Made by a program: the position numbers and the translations under genes
Part shown: one piece after another, positions 9,001 through 17,414 of the stretch
Numbering within the stretch: the first letter of the stretch is position 1
How the letters are laid out: every line of letters starts with the position of its first letter
Origin: an uncultured Eubacterium sp.
GTDB lineage: Bacteria; Bacillota; Clostridia; Lachnospirales; Lachnospiraceae
DNA: 64,000 nucleotides
Assembly: GCA_947088865.1 (NCBI GenBank)
Contig: CAMUHY010000015.1
Span: forward strand, 1-64,000
Reading direction: 5' to 3'
The notes under the pieces: model-generated
What the model was told of the DNA's origin: nothing
The model's input: only the letters and a program-made list of their open reading frames with translations
Databases searched by the model: none

Positions 9001-9753
9001 AAATATACCACCATATCCATGTCTGCCTTTAGAATGTCCTGAAACAGTAAGACTTTCTGATATAATACACCACTGCACGGTTCCGTCTTGACCGCGATAT
9101 GTAGATAAGGTCTCATCGGTATTCCAGCTAAATGAACAATGGTCAATAATAAATGTCTTATTATCTCTGCCCCACAGCGCATCCATCGAATCACCGCCGT
9201 TAAACACGTTCTCTGCACCTGGTCTAAAACGCATATATCGTATAATTAAATTTTCAGAACCACTTATATCCGTATCATACCCTGCAATTGTGACGCCATC
9301 ACCTGGCGCCGTTTGTCCAGCTATCGTGATATTTTTGTTATTAATAATTAATTTATGTTTTAAATGAATCGTACCACCCACATTAAAAACAATAATAGCG
9401 CCGCCATGTCCGCCATTTTCTTTTGGCTTGGCAAACTCCTCCAATCCATAACGCAATGTACCCTCAACAGGCTTGGCATCTCTTGCGTAGTCTTCCAGTG
9501 AAGTCACAATATAAACATCATAATTTCTTCCTCCAGAAGCAAATCTGCCGCCGCCTTCCGCCGTAGAAAATGCCAATAACTTTGAAGTATCATCCGCTGC
9601 CAATACTCCATTTAAACTAGGAACAGCCAAAGACGACAACGCCAACAGCCCTGTCAATGATAAAGCAGTCAGCTTTTTAAACATTCCTTTTTTCTTAAAA
9701 TGTTTCATTTGCCTTCTTTTTGCTCTTCCCTGTGATGTCTCTAAAACATACAT
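6073..9753 (-). CDS. Secreted pectate lyase (PL1-like) with an internal dockerin
   Basis: 1226 residues. A long basic leader and signal peptide (1-52, cut near LAADDTS) precede a right-handed beta-helix lyase domain (about 55-440) with PL1 features such as GGTIHLKHKLIINNKNITI and IRYMRFRPG. A calcium motif DKDKDGIPDAWE (463-474) follows. A type I dockerin with two calcium loops (about 557-617) lies mid-chain, splitting what looks like one Ig-like fold (520-548 plus 630-687). The rest (690-1226) is beta-rich modules, probably carbohydrate-binding. I kept ATG 9753 because GGAGGG sits 6 bases upstream; the more usual-looking MKHFKK start at 9708 has a poor site. It cleaves polygalacturonate outside the cell by beta-elimination. 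Cell-surface docking through a cohesin is inferred. Confidence 0.9.
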   Translation of the reverse strand: MYVLETSQGRAKRRQMKHFKKKGMFKKLTALSLTGLLALSSLAVPSLNGVLAADDTSKLLAFSTAEGGGRFASGGRNYDVYIVTSLEDYARDAKPVEGTLRYGLEEFAKPKENGGHGGAIIVFNVGGTIHLKHKLIINNKNITIAGQTAPGDGVTIAGYDTDISGSENLIIRYMRFRPGAENVFNGGDSMDALWGRDNKTFIIDHCSFSWNTDETLSTYRGQDGTVQWCIISESLTVSGHSKGRHGYGGIFGGDNVVFQYNLMANHTSRNPRIGGGFMGNPADQDKETGNPNIARVQISNSILYNWGYNTCYGGGYTWSNYINNYLKAGVGTRDKVRNQVIDAGEKGKRGGFYVNGNYLEGNDAISQDNSKGLKKSGDTSGDKKTDYVTTPYEAEGFKNITLVQAQDCYEPILNRAGATYPYRDAIDARVVYETKTDTGRYINTEDEVGGYPAATVTREADFDKDKDGIPDAWEIAHGLNPNDVTDSAKINPNTGYAYIEEYFNGLVEEVEKTDYKAPNPTITLDLKDNAQYKVGSDVAVTANVAPSGSSSNGVKRGDLNGDGERTSSDAVLLKKRLAGIKDLPIVDEKACDVDGNGDVNVRDAVVLLQFLAGMNVNIEDSSSDTSATSTIEKVEFYNGDKLAGTVTEAPYTYVYKGLEDGTYNITARVYDSNGNKTQSSVSKLHMNSTASSGDWISKDIGAPEAAGSASLTDGVLTVKGAGKLGLSESTSSSSGMWGKGSTDNFQFTYQEVTGDTELVTKLDYATIVDNHVFTGIMFRDSLEVGSKTVALGLSLVKLDESAKENTTWSAYMVNRATTNGNLTTISETIDSKGAADKAGIPIVENLKFKTAQTYNGVWFKLARIGNDFMGYVSEDGANWTYVGKKTVSMNEKVYVGFAVDANKVANKLVNLSTAKFSNISLGTNFVNVNLDLTNVNADGAKKIPAGTNYEVQLKNVAGYKLPETVVVSVDNNPLYEGYFTYDAATGKLNIPGGVIRGISAITIKAEGVKIDPGEIVYKPETTGDVANVTVTNNGNEMNIKQSATGGKMVSAKGSEGKNISYVAFPESELVNKMTLRVKVNSFVDGNTNAGIFVGAFQTTGDYLFNSFSIRNTGDSNAASMFWIKKRTDDRDGQSGNGSPKTTYTVGSTYEITVEKKSGLYTISCALVKADGTLDTKQSKTFGTSEAYLTAEQAARFGLAVTGADVTISDWIVYDTNGNQLYNQTQG

Positions 9754-9823
9754 AAGTTACCCTCCATTCTTTCATAACATTTGCAATTATATTTTGCTAA
9801 AGTACTTTATAAAAGTTATTATT

Positions 9824-9852
9824 ATAATATTATTGCTGTAAAGAATTGTCAA
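9824..9852 (-). promoter_or_regulatory. Pectate lyase promoter
   Basis: Minus strand TTGACA (9852-9847), 17-base spacer, TATTAT (9829-9824), about 70 bases upstream of the start codon. It is a consensus-grade housekeeping promoter in an otherwise A+T-rich gap. Confidence 0.6.
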
Positions 9853-9937
9853 GCTACCAGCGGCAAAATTGAACAATTATTTGCAGTATTTCATAGCATA
9901 AATAGGTGATACTTTATAATTGCTTCATCTATTTTAA

Positions 9938-10207
9938 TTAAAGAGCTTTTATCAAAAATAGTTCTATTGGCTGCTCATACCCTTGAATATCAACAACTAA
10001 ACCGCCACAATCAAAAAGCATAGTACAAAAAGGGACATTATCCCAAAATAAATTATATCGTAACAGTCCAATGGGTTTATTATTTTCTAGTAAAACATAT
10101 CCCTGTTTATTATATACTTTATTTTCAAATTCCGTTTCTGGCAAATGTCTATCCAGACTATACCAAAATTTTTTATCACTTATTTCCATATATCGGATTA
10201 CTTCCAT
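9938..10207 (-). pseudogene. GNAT acetyltransferase remnant with internal deletion
   Basis: 89 residues in one open frame. Residues 1-65 look like the N-terminal half of a small GNAT acetyltransferase (GYVLLENNKPIGLLRYNLFW, then PFCTMLF). The last 24 (CGGLVVDIQGYEQPIELF) look like the family's extreme C-terminus. The middle part, with the acetyl-CoA loop (Q/R-x-x-G-x-G/A), is absent. An in-frame deletion of very roughly 45-55 codons would explain this. It probably no longer binds acetyl-CoA. The alignment is from memory of the family. Start could also be the ATG at 10189. Confidence 0.6.
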
Positions 10208-10303
10208 CCCCTTATCCCCTTGCTTTTTTATGTACTTCTGTTATACTAAACATCTATATACTATTTTATCATCAAATAACTATCATTTAAAGGATTTATA
10301 CTT

Positions 10304-11110
10304 ATGAATATTTTACCAGACTGTCATTTGCACAGCTTTTATTCCAGTGATTCAGACTGCTCTCCAAAAGATATTATTCAAACGGCAATCAAACTTGGAC
10401 TTTCAGCTATCTGTTTCACAGACCACAACGACTTTTTATTTCCGCCAGAAAATGACATAACGGAATTTCAGCTCGATTTTAATACATACTATAACGATAT
10501 TGCAGCAATACGGGAACAATATCAAAACTATCCTATTTATATTGGGGTTGAACAAGGTCTGCTTCCTGCTGCCGCTGAAATGATTAATGCTTATGATTCA
10601 ACTCATCTATTAGATTTTATTATCGGCTCATCACATCTTGTATATGGACAAGACCCTTACTATCCTAAATTTTGGGATGGCAAAAATATAACCGACACTA
10701 TCAAAGCATACTATCAAAGCATTATTGACAATATAAATCTATGTTCTAATTTTGATGTATATGGTCATATTGACTACATTGCAAGATATATTCCTGATAA
10801 AAATTTTCATTATGATGTAGGGAATTATATGGATTATCTCGATATCATTCTAAAAAATTTAATTGAAAAGGGCAAAGGAATTGAAATCAACACTGGAGGC
10901 ATTCGATATGGCACTAATACCAACCCTGAACCAGCCATCTTAAAAAGATACCGTCAACTTGGCGGAGAACTTATAACAATTGGCTCTGACGCTCACAAAC
11001 TTTCAGATATTGGAAGTCATATCAATATTGCCAATGATATTTTAAACGATTGCGGTTTTCGTTATTACACTATTTTCATTCAAAGAAAACCCCATTTTTT
11101 TAAGTTATAA
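10304..11110 (+). CDS. PHP-domain phosphatase, histidinol-phosphatase (HisJ) type
   Basis: 268 residues. The PHP metal motifs are in order: DCHLHSFYSSD near the N-terminus, CFTDHND, a central GSSH, and GSDAH near residue 225. Members hydrolyse phosphate esters with two or three metal ions; the HisJ/HisK branch makes histidinol from histidinol phosphate. No other his gene is nearby, so the substrate is not certain. AAAGGA precedes ATG 10304. It converges on the small secreted protein gene across a hairpin element. Confidence 0.85.
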   Translation: MNILPDCHLHSFYSSDSDCSPKDIIQTAIKLGLSAICFTDHNDFLFPPENDITEFQLDFNTYYNDIAAIREQYQNYPIYIGVEQGLLPAAAEMINAYDSTHLLDFIIGSSHLVYGQDPYYPKFWDGKNITDTIKAYYQSIIDNINLCSNFDVYGHIDYIARYIPDKNFHYDVGNYMDYLDIILKNLIEKGKGIEINTGGIRYGTNTNPEPAILKRYRQLGGELITIGSDAHKLSDIGSHINIANDILNDCGFRYYTIFIQRKPHFFKL

Positions 11111-11143
11111 TATTTCTTGTTAAAAAATAAATAATTAATAAAA

Positions 11144-11247
11144 TTAAAAAGGGTTATTGTAAAATTGAAATATTATACTAAATATATCATTTTTAAAAAT
11201 AAATGACATCTAATATTCATATTTCTTTTTGCAATAACCCTTTAAAA
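11144..11247. mobile_element. MITE-like palindromic element with target duplication
   Basis: A 92-base element (11150-11241) begins AGGGTTATTG and ends CAATAACCCT. Both arms continue to match imperfectly almost to the centre, so the whole element folds into one long hairpin. It is flanked by identical TTAAAA hexamers (11144-11149 and 11242-11247), as expected for a target-site duplication. It has no coding capacity. It lies between convergent genes and may also act as their terminator. Confidence 0.65.
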
Positions 11248-11276
11248 ATACAGCAATCTGTTTTATTTTATCTTTA

Positions 11277-11735
11277 TTATTTGCTGTTAGACCCACACGT
11301 ATAAAATGTAATAATATCTTTTTCTAATAATTCATCTAAATAATCCTCAACAACTTGTGCATTTTGACTGCTTAATTGATTTAATATTTCTTTGTATTCA
11401 GACACATATGTTATAATATCTTCTCGATTTGCCTCGCTTTTTACTCTAAACCGACAAACATATTTACTGTCTCCACAATTGAATGCTACTGGCTGTAACT
11501 TATGTCCCTTATCATCTGTTCTAGTTCCTCCTCCACGCTCATCATTATATACAGACATATACTTTGCATAAGCAGAATCACTAATTTGATACGTATATAC
11601 ATATCCTCTTGATTTATCTACATTTAAGATAGGCGCTGCCTTATCTGTTACATCTGTTGCATACACGTTATCACCAATGGCTAATGGACTGACAATAAAC
11701 AAAACAGCCATTGCACACGCTATACCTTTTTTCAT
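11277..11735 (-). CDS. Small secreted protein, unknown function
   Basis: 152 residues. Signal peptide about 1-28 (MKKGIACAMAVLFIV to VYATD). The mature part contains Cys pairs (CGDSKYVC, and a Cys near the end in TCGSNSK) that could form disulfides. I recognise no domain. Start chosen at ATG 11735 because GGAGG lies 7 bases before it. It is the first of three small minus-strand secreted-protein genes, each with its own spacing, so not clearly an operon. Confidence 0.7.
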   Translation of the reverse strand: MKKGIACAMAVLFIVSPLAIGDNVYATDVTDKAAPILNVDKSRGYVYTYQISDSAYAKYMSVYNDERGGGTRTDDKGHKLQPVAFNCGDSKYVCRFRVKSEANREDIITYVSEYKEILNQLSSQNAQVVEDYLDELLEKDIITFYTCGSNSK

Positions 11736-11903
11736 AAAAATCCTCCATTCTACGCCATTTTTATATAAACAATTTGCGTTAAACAAGAAAGTTAAATAAT
11801 AGACTGCTTTAAAATTAAACGATAAATTTTAAAACAGTCTATAAAAAACTTAGCAACCTATAAGAAAACCTAAAGAAACTATTTTTTATATTAAAAATAT
11901 GTA

Positions 11904-12182
11904 TTAAGGACGTGCATTAGGATTTACTTCTGTATATGTTTGTCCTAAAACAGGCTCTTTGTTCTCTTCACTTTCATTTGGAGTGGTAGCACTTCCTGGA
12001 AGCACTGCACTTCTTATAATTGATGGTGTACCATTAGAATTTACTTCTGTACAATTTTGTACAGGTTGTGGCTCGCTATTTACATTTTTTTCTGAAGAAG
12101 ATTGCATTGCCAAAGCCGTAACTGTAATTAAAAGAAAAGATAACAACATTGCAGCAACTATAACTATTTTTTTCATTTTCAT
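11904..12182 (-). CDS. Short signal-anchored peptide with duplicated TEVN motif
   Basis: 92 residues. MKMKKIVIVAAMLLSFLLI is a signal peptide or anchor. The short outer part is hydrophilic and contains two related motifs, CTEVNSNGTP and YTEVNPNARP, the second at the extreme C-terminus. Start ATG 12182 follows AGGAG by 8 bases. The layout is compatible with a processed secreted peptide or a small surface protein. Function unknown. Confidence 0.6.
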   Translation of the reverse strand: MKMKKIVIVAAMLLSFLLITVTALAMQSSSEKNVNSEPQPVQNCTEVNSNGTPSIIRSAVLPGSATTPNESEENKEPVLGQTYTEVNPNARP

Positions 12183-12368
12183 AGCTTTTTCTCCTTTCTG
12201 AAAACTGCTATATGGAACAAAAACATATAAAATGCAATACATATTAATATTATAAAAAATGTATCTTATATTAATTTGCTCCACAAAAGCATTTCAATTT
12301 TTTAATTATATTACTCTTTGAAAATACATGTTTTACTATTAATTAATATACATCCAAATCAACATTAA

Positions 12369-12842
12369 TTACATTTCTGTAATACTCATCCAGCCATCAA
12401 TTTCACCATAAATGCTACATGAAACTGTAAATCTGCATTTATACATTCTGCCAGTACTAAGTTCAGTTACATTAACATAATACGTATAATATCCACCTTC
12501 TGAATCACTATAAAATTTTTTATCGTAAACTGAACTTATTTCATAACCATTGTAACGATATGTTTGAACACTAACTTTATCAATCCACGCCCATGAACCG
12601 TCTGCATAGGAATAATTAAAAGTGATTGTTGTATATGCACAAATATTTCCATCTCCATTCAATATATCAAATCTAGCACTATCTGTTCCTGAATAACTGC
12701 ACAACATAATGCCCTCATTGAATTTATTGGATTGGCTTTCCTGAAATTCTTGAACTAATTGTGATTCATTTTCCATTGAAGTTTCTATAACTTCTTCTGC
12801 TTTTGCACTTCCTGTATAAAGTAAGAACGTTCCCATAATCAT
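12369..12842 (-). CDS. Secreted protein of unknown function, start uncertain
   Basis: 157 residues from the first ATG. That start gives a truncated signal peptide lacking a basic N-region. The same frame stays open upstream and encodes KKIITKLFIFVG just before it, which would complete a perfect signal peptide ending GSAKA. The only start-like codons there are ATT at 12884 and 12881, with GGAG 8-11 bases upstream. Initiation at ATT is possible, as is a mutated ATG. The mature part is Tyr- and Ser-rich with two Cys and no domain I recognise. Confidence 0.65.
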   Translation of the reverse strand: MIMGTFLLYTGSAKAEEVIETSMENESQLVQEFQESQSNKFNEGIMLCSYSGTDSARFDILNGDGNICAYTTITFNYSYADGSWAWIDKVSVQTYRYNGYEISSVYDKKFYSDSEGGYYTYYVNVTELSTGRMYKCRFTVSCSIYGEIDGWMSITEM

Positions 12843-13063
12843 ACCGACAAAAATAAAAAGTTTGGTAATTATTTTCTTAATAATATTATCATCTCCTTTA
12901 TCTTTATAAATAATTTTATTTTCAAAGAGTGATAATATTATACCATTGTAAATAATTTTTTACAACATACATATTTATTAAATTTACAACACCTTATATA
13001 TTGTCCATGTTTTTTTATTCAACTTTATTTTTGTCACAAAATTTTTAAAATATTTTAATAATC

Positions 13064-13097
13064 GTCGCACAAAATCATTCATATTATTTTGTGCGAC
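13064..13097 (-). terminator. Hairpin after cysteine desulfurase gene
   Basis: Perfect 12-bp stem GTCGCACAAAAT / ATTTTGTGCGAC, loop 10 bases, immediately after the desulfurase stop codon. The T-run on the minus strand is weak (GATTATTAAAATATTTT). Confidence 0.6.
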
Positions 13098-13104
13098 AGC
13101 TTCT

Positions 13105-14238
13105 TTACATTTCTTTTCTTGCCCGCTCTACATTGCTTTTTATACAGCGCACTACATAATCTATATCTTGATACGTAATTTCCTCATTAATCGTTAATCG
13201 TAACGTGCTTCGCGCATCATCATCACTCATGCCAATTGCTTTTAACACATGGGATGGTTTTGCTGAAGCGGAGGTACATGCGGAACCTGCGGAGGCGCAT
13301 ATTCCTTGCTGGTCAAGCATAAGTACCATAGAAGCGCCATTTACCCCTTTAATCGTAAAATTCGCATTGTTTGGAAGTCTCTTGCTTCGATGTCCATTTA
13401 ATGTAACACCATCAATATTGGTAAGAATCTTATCAATCATATAATCTCTTTTACGAATCTCATTGTTTGTTCTTGCCTTCATATTATTATACGAAATCTC
13501 TGCTGCTTTCGCCAACCCAATAATACCTGCAACATTTTCCGTTCCAGCTCGCATACCCATCTCTTGACTTCCGCCGTTAATAAAAGGTGTTCTTACACAG
13601 CCCTTTCTAATATATAAAAATCCAACACCTTTTGGACCTCGAATCTTATGCGCACTGACACTGAGCATATCAATATTCATTGAGTTTACATTAATTGGTA
13701 TATTGGTATATGCCTGCACTGCATCGGTGTGAAACAATATCTTTCTTGACCTTGCAATACGACCTATCTGTGCAAATGGCATAATCGTGCCAATCTCGTT
13801 ATTGGCTGCCATAACAGATATTAAAAACGTATCCGAGCGCAGCAGTTTTTGTAGACGGTCTAGCTCAACCATTCCATACTTATCAACAGGCATTTTTGTT
13901 GTTCGTATTCCATTATTTTCCAAATCGTTTAACGACTCTAAAATTGCTTTATGTTCTACTTGAGTGGATATCACATTGCCGCCATCATGTTCTCTGGCAG
14001 CAGCTTTTAACGCCCAGTTATCAGCTTCTGTTCCACCTGAAGTAAAATAAATTTCCTCCGGCATGGCTCCTATCGTAGATGCAATTATATATCTTGCCCG
14101 CTCTACATCTTTTCTTACCCCTTTAGCAAATGTATATATACCTGATGGGTTTGCAAACTTTGCTCCCAAATATGGAAGCATCGCATTAACCACTTCCGGA
14201 TGAATTTTTGTTGTTGCAGCATTGTCCATGTATATCAT
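13105..14238 (-). CDS. Cysteine desulfurase (NifS/IscS type)
   Basis: 377 residues. A PLP enzyme that takes sulfur from cysteine as a persulfide for Fe-S clusters or tRNA thiolation. Visible: N-terminal MIYMDNAATT, SGGTEADN, His97 in QVEHKAIL, the PLP lysine 198 in SAHKIRGPKG, and the catalytic Cys322 in ASAGSACTSASAKPSHVL. Start ATG 14238 follows GAGGTG by 8 bases; the GTG at 14247 is less likely. No iscU or thiI adjoins, so the acceptor is not known. Confidence 0.93.
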   Translation of the reverse strand: MIYMDNAATTKIHPEVVNAMLPYLGAKFANPSGIYTFAKGVRKDVERARYIIASTIGAMPEEIYFTSGGTEADNWALKAAAREHDGGNVISTQVEHKAILESLNDLENNGIRTTKMPVDKYGMVELDRLQKLLRSDTFLISVMAANNEIGTIMPFAQIGRIARSRKILFHTDAVQAYTNIPINVNSMNIDMLSVSAHKIRGPKGVGFLYIRKGCVRTPFINGGSQEMGMRAGTENVAGIIGLAKAAEISYNNMKARTNNEIRKRDYMIDKILTNIDGVTLNGHRSKRLPNNANFTIKGVNGASMVLMLDQQGICASAGSACTSASAKPSHVLKAIGMSDDDARSTLRLTINEEITYQDIDYVVRCIKSNVERARKEM

Positions 14239-14337
14239 TAAAAACACACCTCAAAAAGGATTCTATCTATCATTAATAATATATTCAACAGGCACATACA
14301 ATGATATTAAATTATTATATTTTCTAAAAGGTTTATC

Positions 14338-15867
14338 GTGAAAAATATAAAAAACAACGTTTTAATCAAAGGAACATTAATTCTTACGATGGCTGGCATT
14401 ATCAGCCGTGTTTTGGGATTTTTTTACCGAATTTACCTCACAAGAGTTGTTGGTTCAGAAGGTATTGGTCTTATGCAGATTGTGATGCCTGTTATGGGGC
14501 TTGTCTATGCAATATGTTCTGCCTCGATTCAGACCGCTATCTCAAAATATGTATCTGGCGCCCATTTTCATCTTAAAGACAGTAAACATGAAGCCGCAGA
14601 CAACAATTCTACAAACAGTATATCCACATCCCAGCTTTACTGGCTCAAATGCGGATTAACTATCAGCATTCCATTAACAATCATACTGTCTATACTAACA
14701 TACATCAAGGCAGATTTTATATCAGCAAGACTTTTGCTGACGCCAGAATGTGAACCGTTATTAAAAATACTTTCTATATCATTTATATTTTCTACTATAC
14801 ATAATTGTACGGTGGGCTACTATTATGGAATGAAAAAATCAGTAATACCTGCCGCATCACAATTAATTGAACAAATTGTGCGCATAGTAACTGTATTTTT
14901 GTACATATCCTACTGTCAAAGCAATCATATACCTGTAACCATTATCTGTGCTATCATAGGAAATTTAACTGGAGAAATTGCAGCAGCTTTATACTGCTGT
15001 CTATCCATCGCTCTATCGAACCGCCATACAGAAAAAACTGCCGTTTCAATGATGGGCATTAAAAAAATATTTGTTTATTCGCTTCCTTTAACTGCCAACC
15101 GAATTTTAATGCATCTGTTACAAAGCGGTGAAGCAATCCTTGTACCAGCGCAGCTTATTATATATGGTTACAGCAGAAGTGAGTCTCTCTCTCATTTTGG
15201 CGTATTAACAGGAATGGCGCTGCCATTTATTATGTTTCCTACTGCCATTACAAACTCACTGTCTGTTTTACTGCTGCCAACAGTCTCATCCGACTGTGAT
15301 TCGCAAAATAAACAAGGCTTGATAAATACCATTTCAAAATGTATTGCTCTATGTATTGCAATGGGTATCATCAGCACCTTTTTATTTATATTTTATGGAG
15401 CAGACTTAGGTGCAATCATCTTTAAAGAACCCGATGTATATGGCTATATCACTGTTCTTGCATGGCTGTGTCCGTTCATATACCTCACGGCCACACTTGG
15501 CAGCACTTTAAATGGAATGGGAAAAACCTCAACAACCTGCATACAAAATATTATTGGCATACTGATAAGACTGGCATGTCTTATCCTGCTGGTGCCAAAA
15601 TATGGCATTCCCGCCTACTTAATCGGAATACTAATATCACAAATTTTTGTATGTATCAGCCATTATATTTCCATCAGCCGCGCACTTCACATTAAATCCG
15701 ATGTATACGACTGGATTGTGAAACCATTGGCAATAGGGATTATTTCTATAACATTATCCCTTATCCTTAAAAGCATTATGAATAATGCCGCCGACTCTAT
15801 GATTTCTTCCATTGTCAGTGCGGCTGTGGCCGGAGTACTATTTTTAATCATGTACTTTAAATATTAA
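14338..15867 (+). CDS. MOP-superfamily flippase, SpoVB/polysaccharide exporter type
   Basis: 509 residues with about 14 hydrophobic segments. The N-terminal KGTLILTMAGIISRVLGFFYR is characteristic of the SpoVB/MurJ/YtgP branch, which flips lipid-linked sugars. The start is GTG 14338 with a modest AAAGG site. It is divergent from the desulfurase gene and overlaps the convergent 15857-16183 gene by 11 bases. A role in spore cortex or capsule cannot be told apart. Confidence 0.85.
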   Translation: MKNIKNNVLIKGTLILTMAGIISRVLGFFYRIYLTRVVGSEGIGLMQIVMPVMGLVYAICSASIQTAISKYVSGAHFHLKDSKHEAADNNSTNSISTSQLYWLKCGLTISIPLTIILSILTYIKADFISARLLLTPECEPLLKILSISFIFSTIHNCTVGYYYGMKKSVIPAASQLIEQIVRIVTVFLYISYCQSNHIPVTIICAIIGNLTGEIAAALYCCLSIALSNRHTEKTAVSMMGIKKIFVYSLPLTANRILMHLLQSGEAILVPAQLIIYGYSRSESLSHFGVLTGMALPFIMFPTAITNSLSVLLLPTVSSDCDSQNKQGLINTISKCIALCIAMGIISTFLFIFYGADLGAIIFKEPDVYGYITVLAWLCPFIYLTATLGSTLNGMGKTSTTCIQNIIGILIRLACLILLVPKYGIPAYLIGILISQIFVCISHYISISRALHIKSDVYDWIVKPLAIGIISITLSLILKSIMNNAADSMISSIVSAAVAGVLFLIMYFKY

Positions 15868-16183
15868 TTGAAACATCTGTTAAGGCAGGTTTTGCAAGCC
15901 AGTATGCTTTGCGTGTCTCAAACTGTAAGAGCAGCCAATCAATTGCGCAAATCCTGCCTTCTTCACTAAATTCAAACGTGGAAGTCTCAATTAATGAATC
16001 ATGGTCCTTTTGTCTTGACACATAATCATATGCAAATGGCGCGCGCCATACATATACTTTTAATTGATAGTCTGGCTTGTCTCCTTCCCGAATGATTCGA
16101 TATCGCATTCCCTCGTGTTCTCCCGTATATATACCGCCATAAGCAAAAAAATTTAAAGGCATTATCTGTGCTGCATCAATCAT
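15857..16183 (-). CDS. Conserved-looking hypothetical protein
   Basis: 108 residues, hydrophilic, no signal or membrane segment. Features include FFAYGGIYTGEHEGMRYRI and an aromatic YVWRAPFAYDYV stretch. I recognise no family. ATG 16183 has a GGGGTGA site. Its 3' end overlaps the convergent flippase gene by 11 bases, so it is a tightly packed gene rather than a shadow frame. Confidence 0.6.
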   Translation of the reverse strand: MIDAAQIMPLNFFAYGGIYTGEHEGMRYRIIREGDKPDYQLKVYVWRAPFAYDYVSRQKDHDSLIETSTFEFSEEGRICAIDWLLLQFETRKAYWLAKPALTDVSINI

Positions 16184-16245
16184 ATATGTTCACCCCACAT
16201 TCATTTTCCTTGCATTTTCTGTAAAATACATCACCCTTATATCTT

Positions 16246-16755
16246 TTATTCATTTTTTATTTTAGCATACATTTTCATATCCAATATTTGTCCATTTTTC
16301 ACTGCATTTTTTTGCAAAATGCCTTCCAACTGAAAACCTGCTTTTTCAAGCACACGACACGACGCCATATTGTAAGCAAATGGTTCTGCAAATATGCGGA
16401 TAATATCCGTATTGGTAAATACATAATTGCAAACCTGTTCTACTGCACTGGTTGCAAATCCTTGTCCCCAGTAAGGCTCGCCAATATAATACCCCATTTC
16501 AGCCGTTCTAAAATGAATATTCTCACATCGAAATACACCAATACTTCCAATCACTTGATTCTTTACTGTAATGGCAAATGGAAATGTTTTTGTCTTATCA
16601 CAATGAATCATGGCACAGATATACTCTTTTGCAGCATCTATTGTATAAGGGTATGGCAGTCCATCACGCAAATTATCTAATACTTTTTTATTATTTAACA
16701 TCGATGCCAAATGATTGGCATCGGATATATTCCATTCTCTAATAACACATTCCAT
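16246..16755 (-). CDS. GNAT acetyltransferase, RimJ/RimL-like
   Basis: 169 residues (Acetyltransf_3 type). Seen: GYYIGEPYWGQGFATSAV, which contains the acetyl-CoA loop (W-G-x-G-x-A), and the family's late motif NMASCRVLEKAGFQLEG. It probably acetylates an amino group of a protein or small molecule. ATG 16755 follows TAGAATGGAGGATTTTT, a leader shared with other genes here; the upstream ATG at 16785 lacks a site. Confidence 0.88.
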   Translation of the reverse strand: MECVIREWNISDANHLASMLNNKKVLDNLRDGLPYPYTIDAAKEYICAMIHCDKTKTFPFAITVKNQVIGSIGVFRCENIHFRTAEMGYYIGEPYWGQGFATSAVEQVCNYVFTNTDIIRIFAEPFAYNMASCRVLEKAGFQLEGILQKNAVKNGQILDMKMYAKIKNE

Positions 16756-16865
16756 AAAAATCCTCCATTCTAAAGTACAGCACAAAAATCATATCAAATT
16801 GTATTATAATCCAAAGAAACTGCCGCCATAAAGACTACATCCATATGCGACAGCTCCATTGAACT

Positions 16866-17372
16866 TTATTTTTTATGATTGGAATTTTGAATTTGTACTA
16901 TAATTTCATCAAACGATATCGGCGTATAATTGATTCGTTCAACAGAAACACAATAATGTTGATTGCTGTATGTTTTAATTATAGGCGAATTGTGTACATG
17001 TCCAAATAAATTGGCATAGGGCATATTCGTATTGACATATAACGGCTCATGGGACAATATCCAAAAATTCTCAAGTATAATAGGACAGTCATAAACTTCC
17101 TCAAATCCACAATCACGATAATATGAATTGGATTTTGTATCATGATTTCCTTTTACAAGAAATTTTCTTCCTTTTAATTGATTTACTATAAAAGATTCCT
17201 TATCCTGCGCTCCAAAATCACCTAACACATAAATTTTATCATCTTGATGTACGACTTGATTCCATCGTTCTAAGAGAACGCTGTCCATCTGTGCAACATT
17301 TTCAAACGGTCTATTTTCATACAATCTTATATTTTCTTCCGAAAAATGTGTATCTGCAATAAAGTATATCAA
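16866..17372 (-). CDS. Calcineurin-like metallophosphoesterase
   Basis: 168 residues. Metal motifs in order: FIADTHF (residues 4-10), GDFG, GNHD and GHVH. The enzyme hydrolyses phosphomonoesters or diesters; the substrate is not evident. I place the start at TTG 17372 because GGAG lies 8 bases before it and the protein then begins MIYFIADTHF as usual in the family. The ATG at 17399 has no site. Confidence 0.85.
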   Translation of the reverse strand: MIYFIADTHFSEENIRLYENRPFENVAQMDSVLLERWNQVVHQDDKIYVLGDFGAQDKESFIVNQLKGRKFLVKGNHDTKSNSYYRDCGFEEVYDCPIILENFWILSHEPLYVNTNMPYANLFGHVHNSPIIKTYSNQHYCVSVERINYTPISFDEIIVQIQNSNHKK

Positions 17373-17414
17373 AATTTTTTCTCCTAAACTTATAAACAAA
17401 AAAGTTCTTATTTT

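Noticed and set aside
8967-9218. 83-residue frame inside the pectate lyase gene
   Set aside because: No ribosome site and no ordered product; the lyase frame is conserved here, unlike the TnpV-like overlap.
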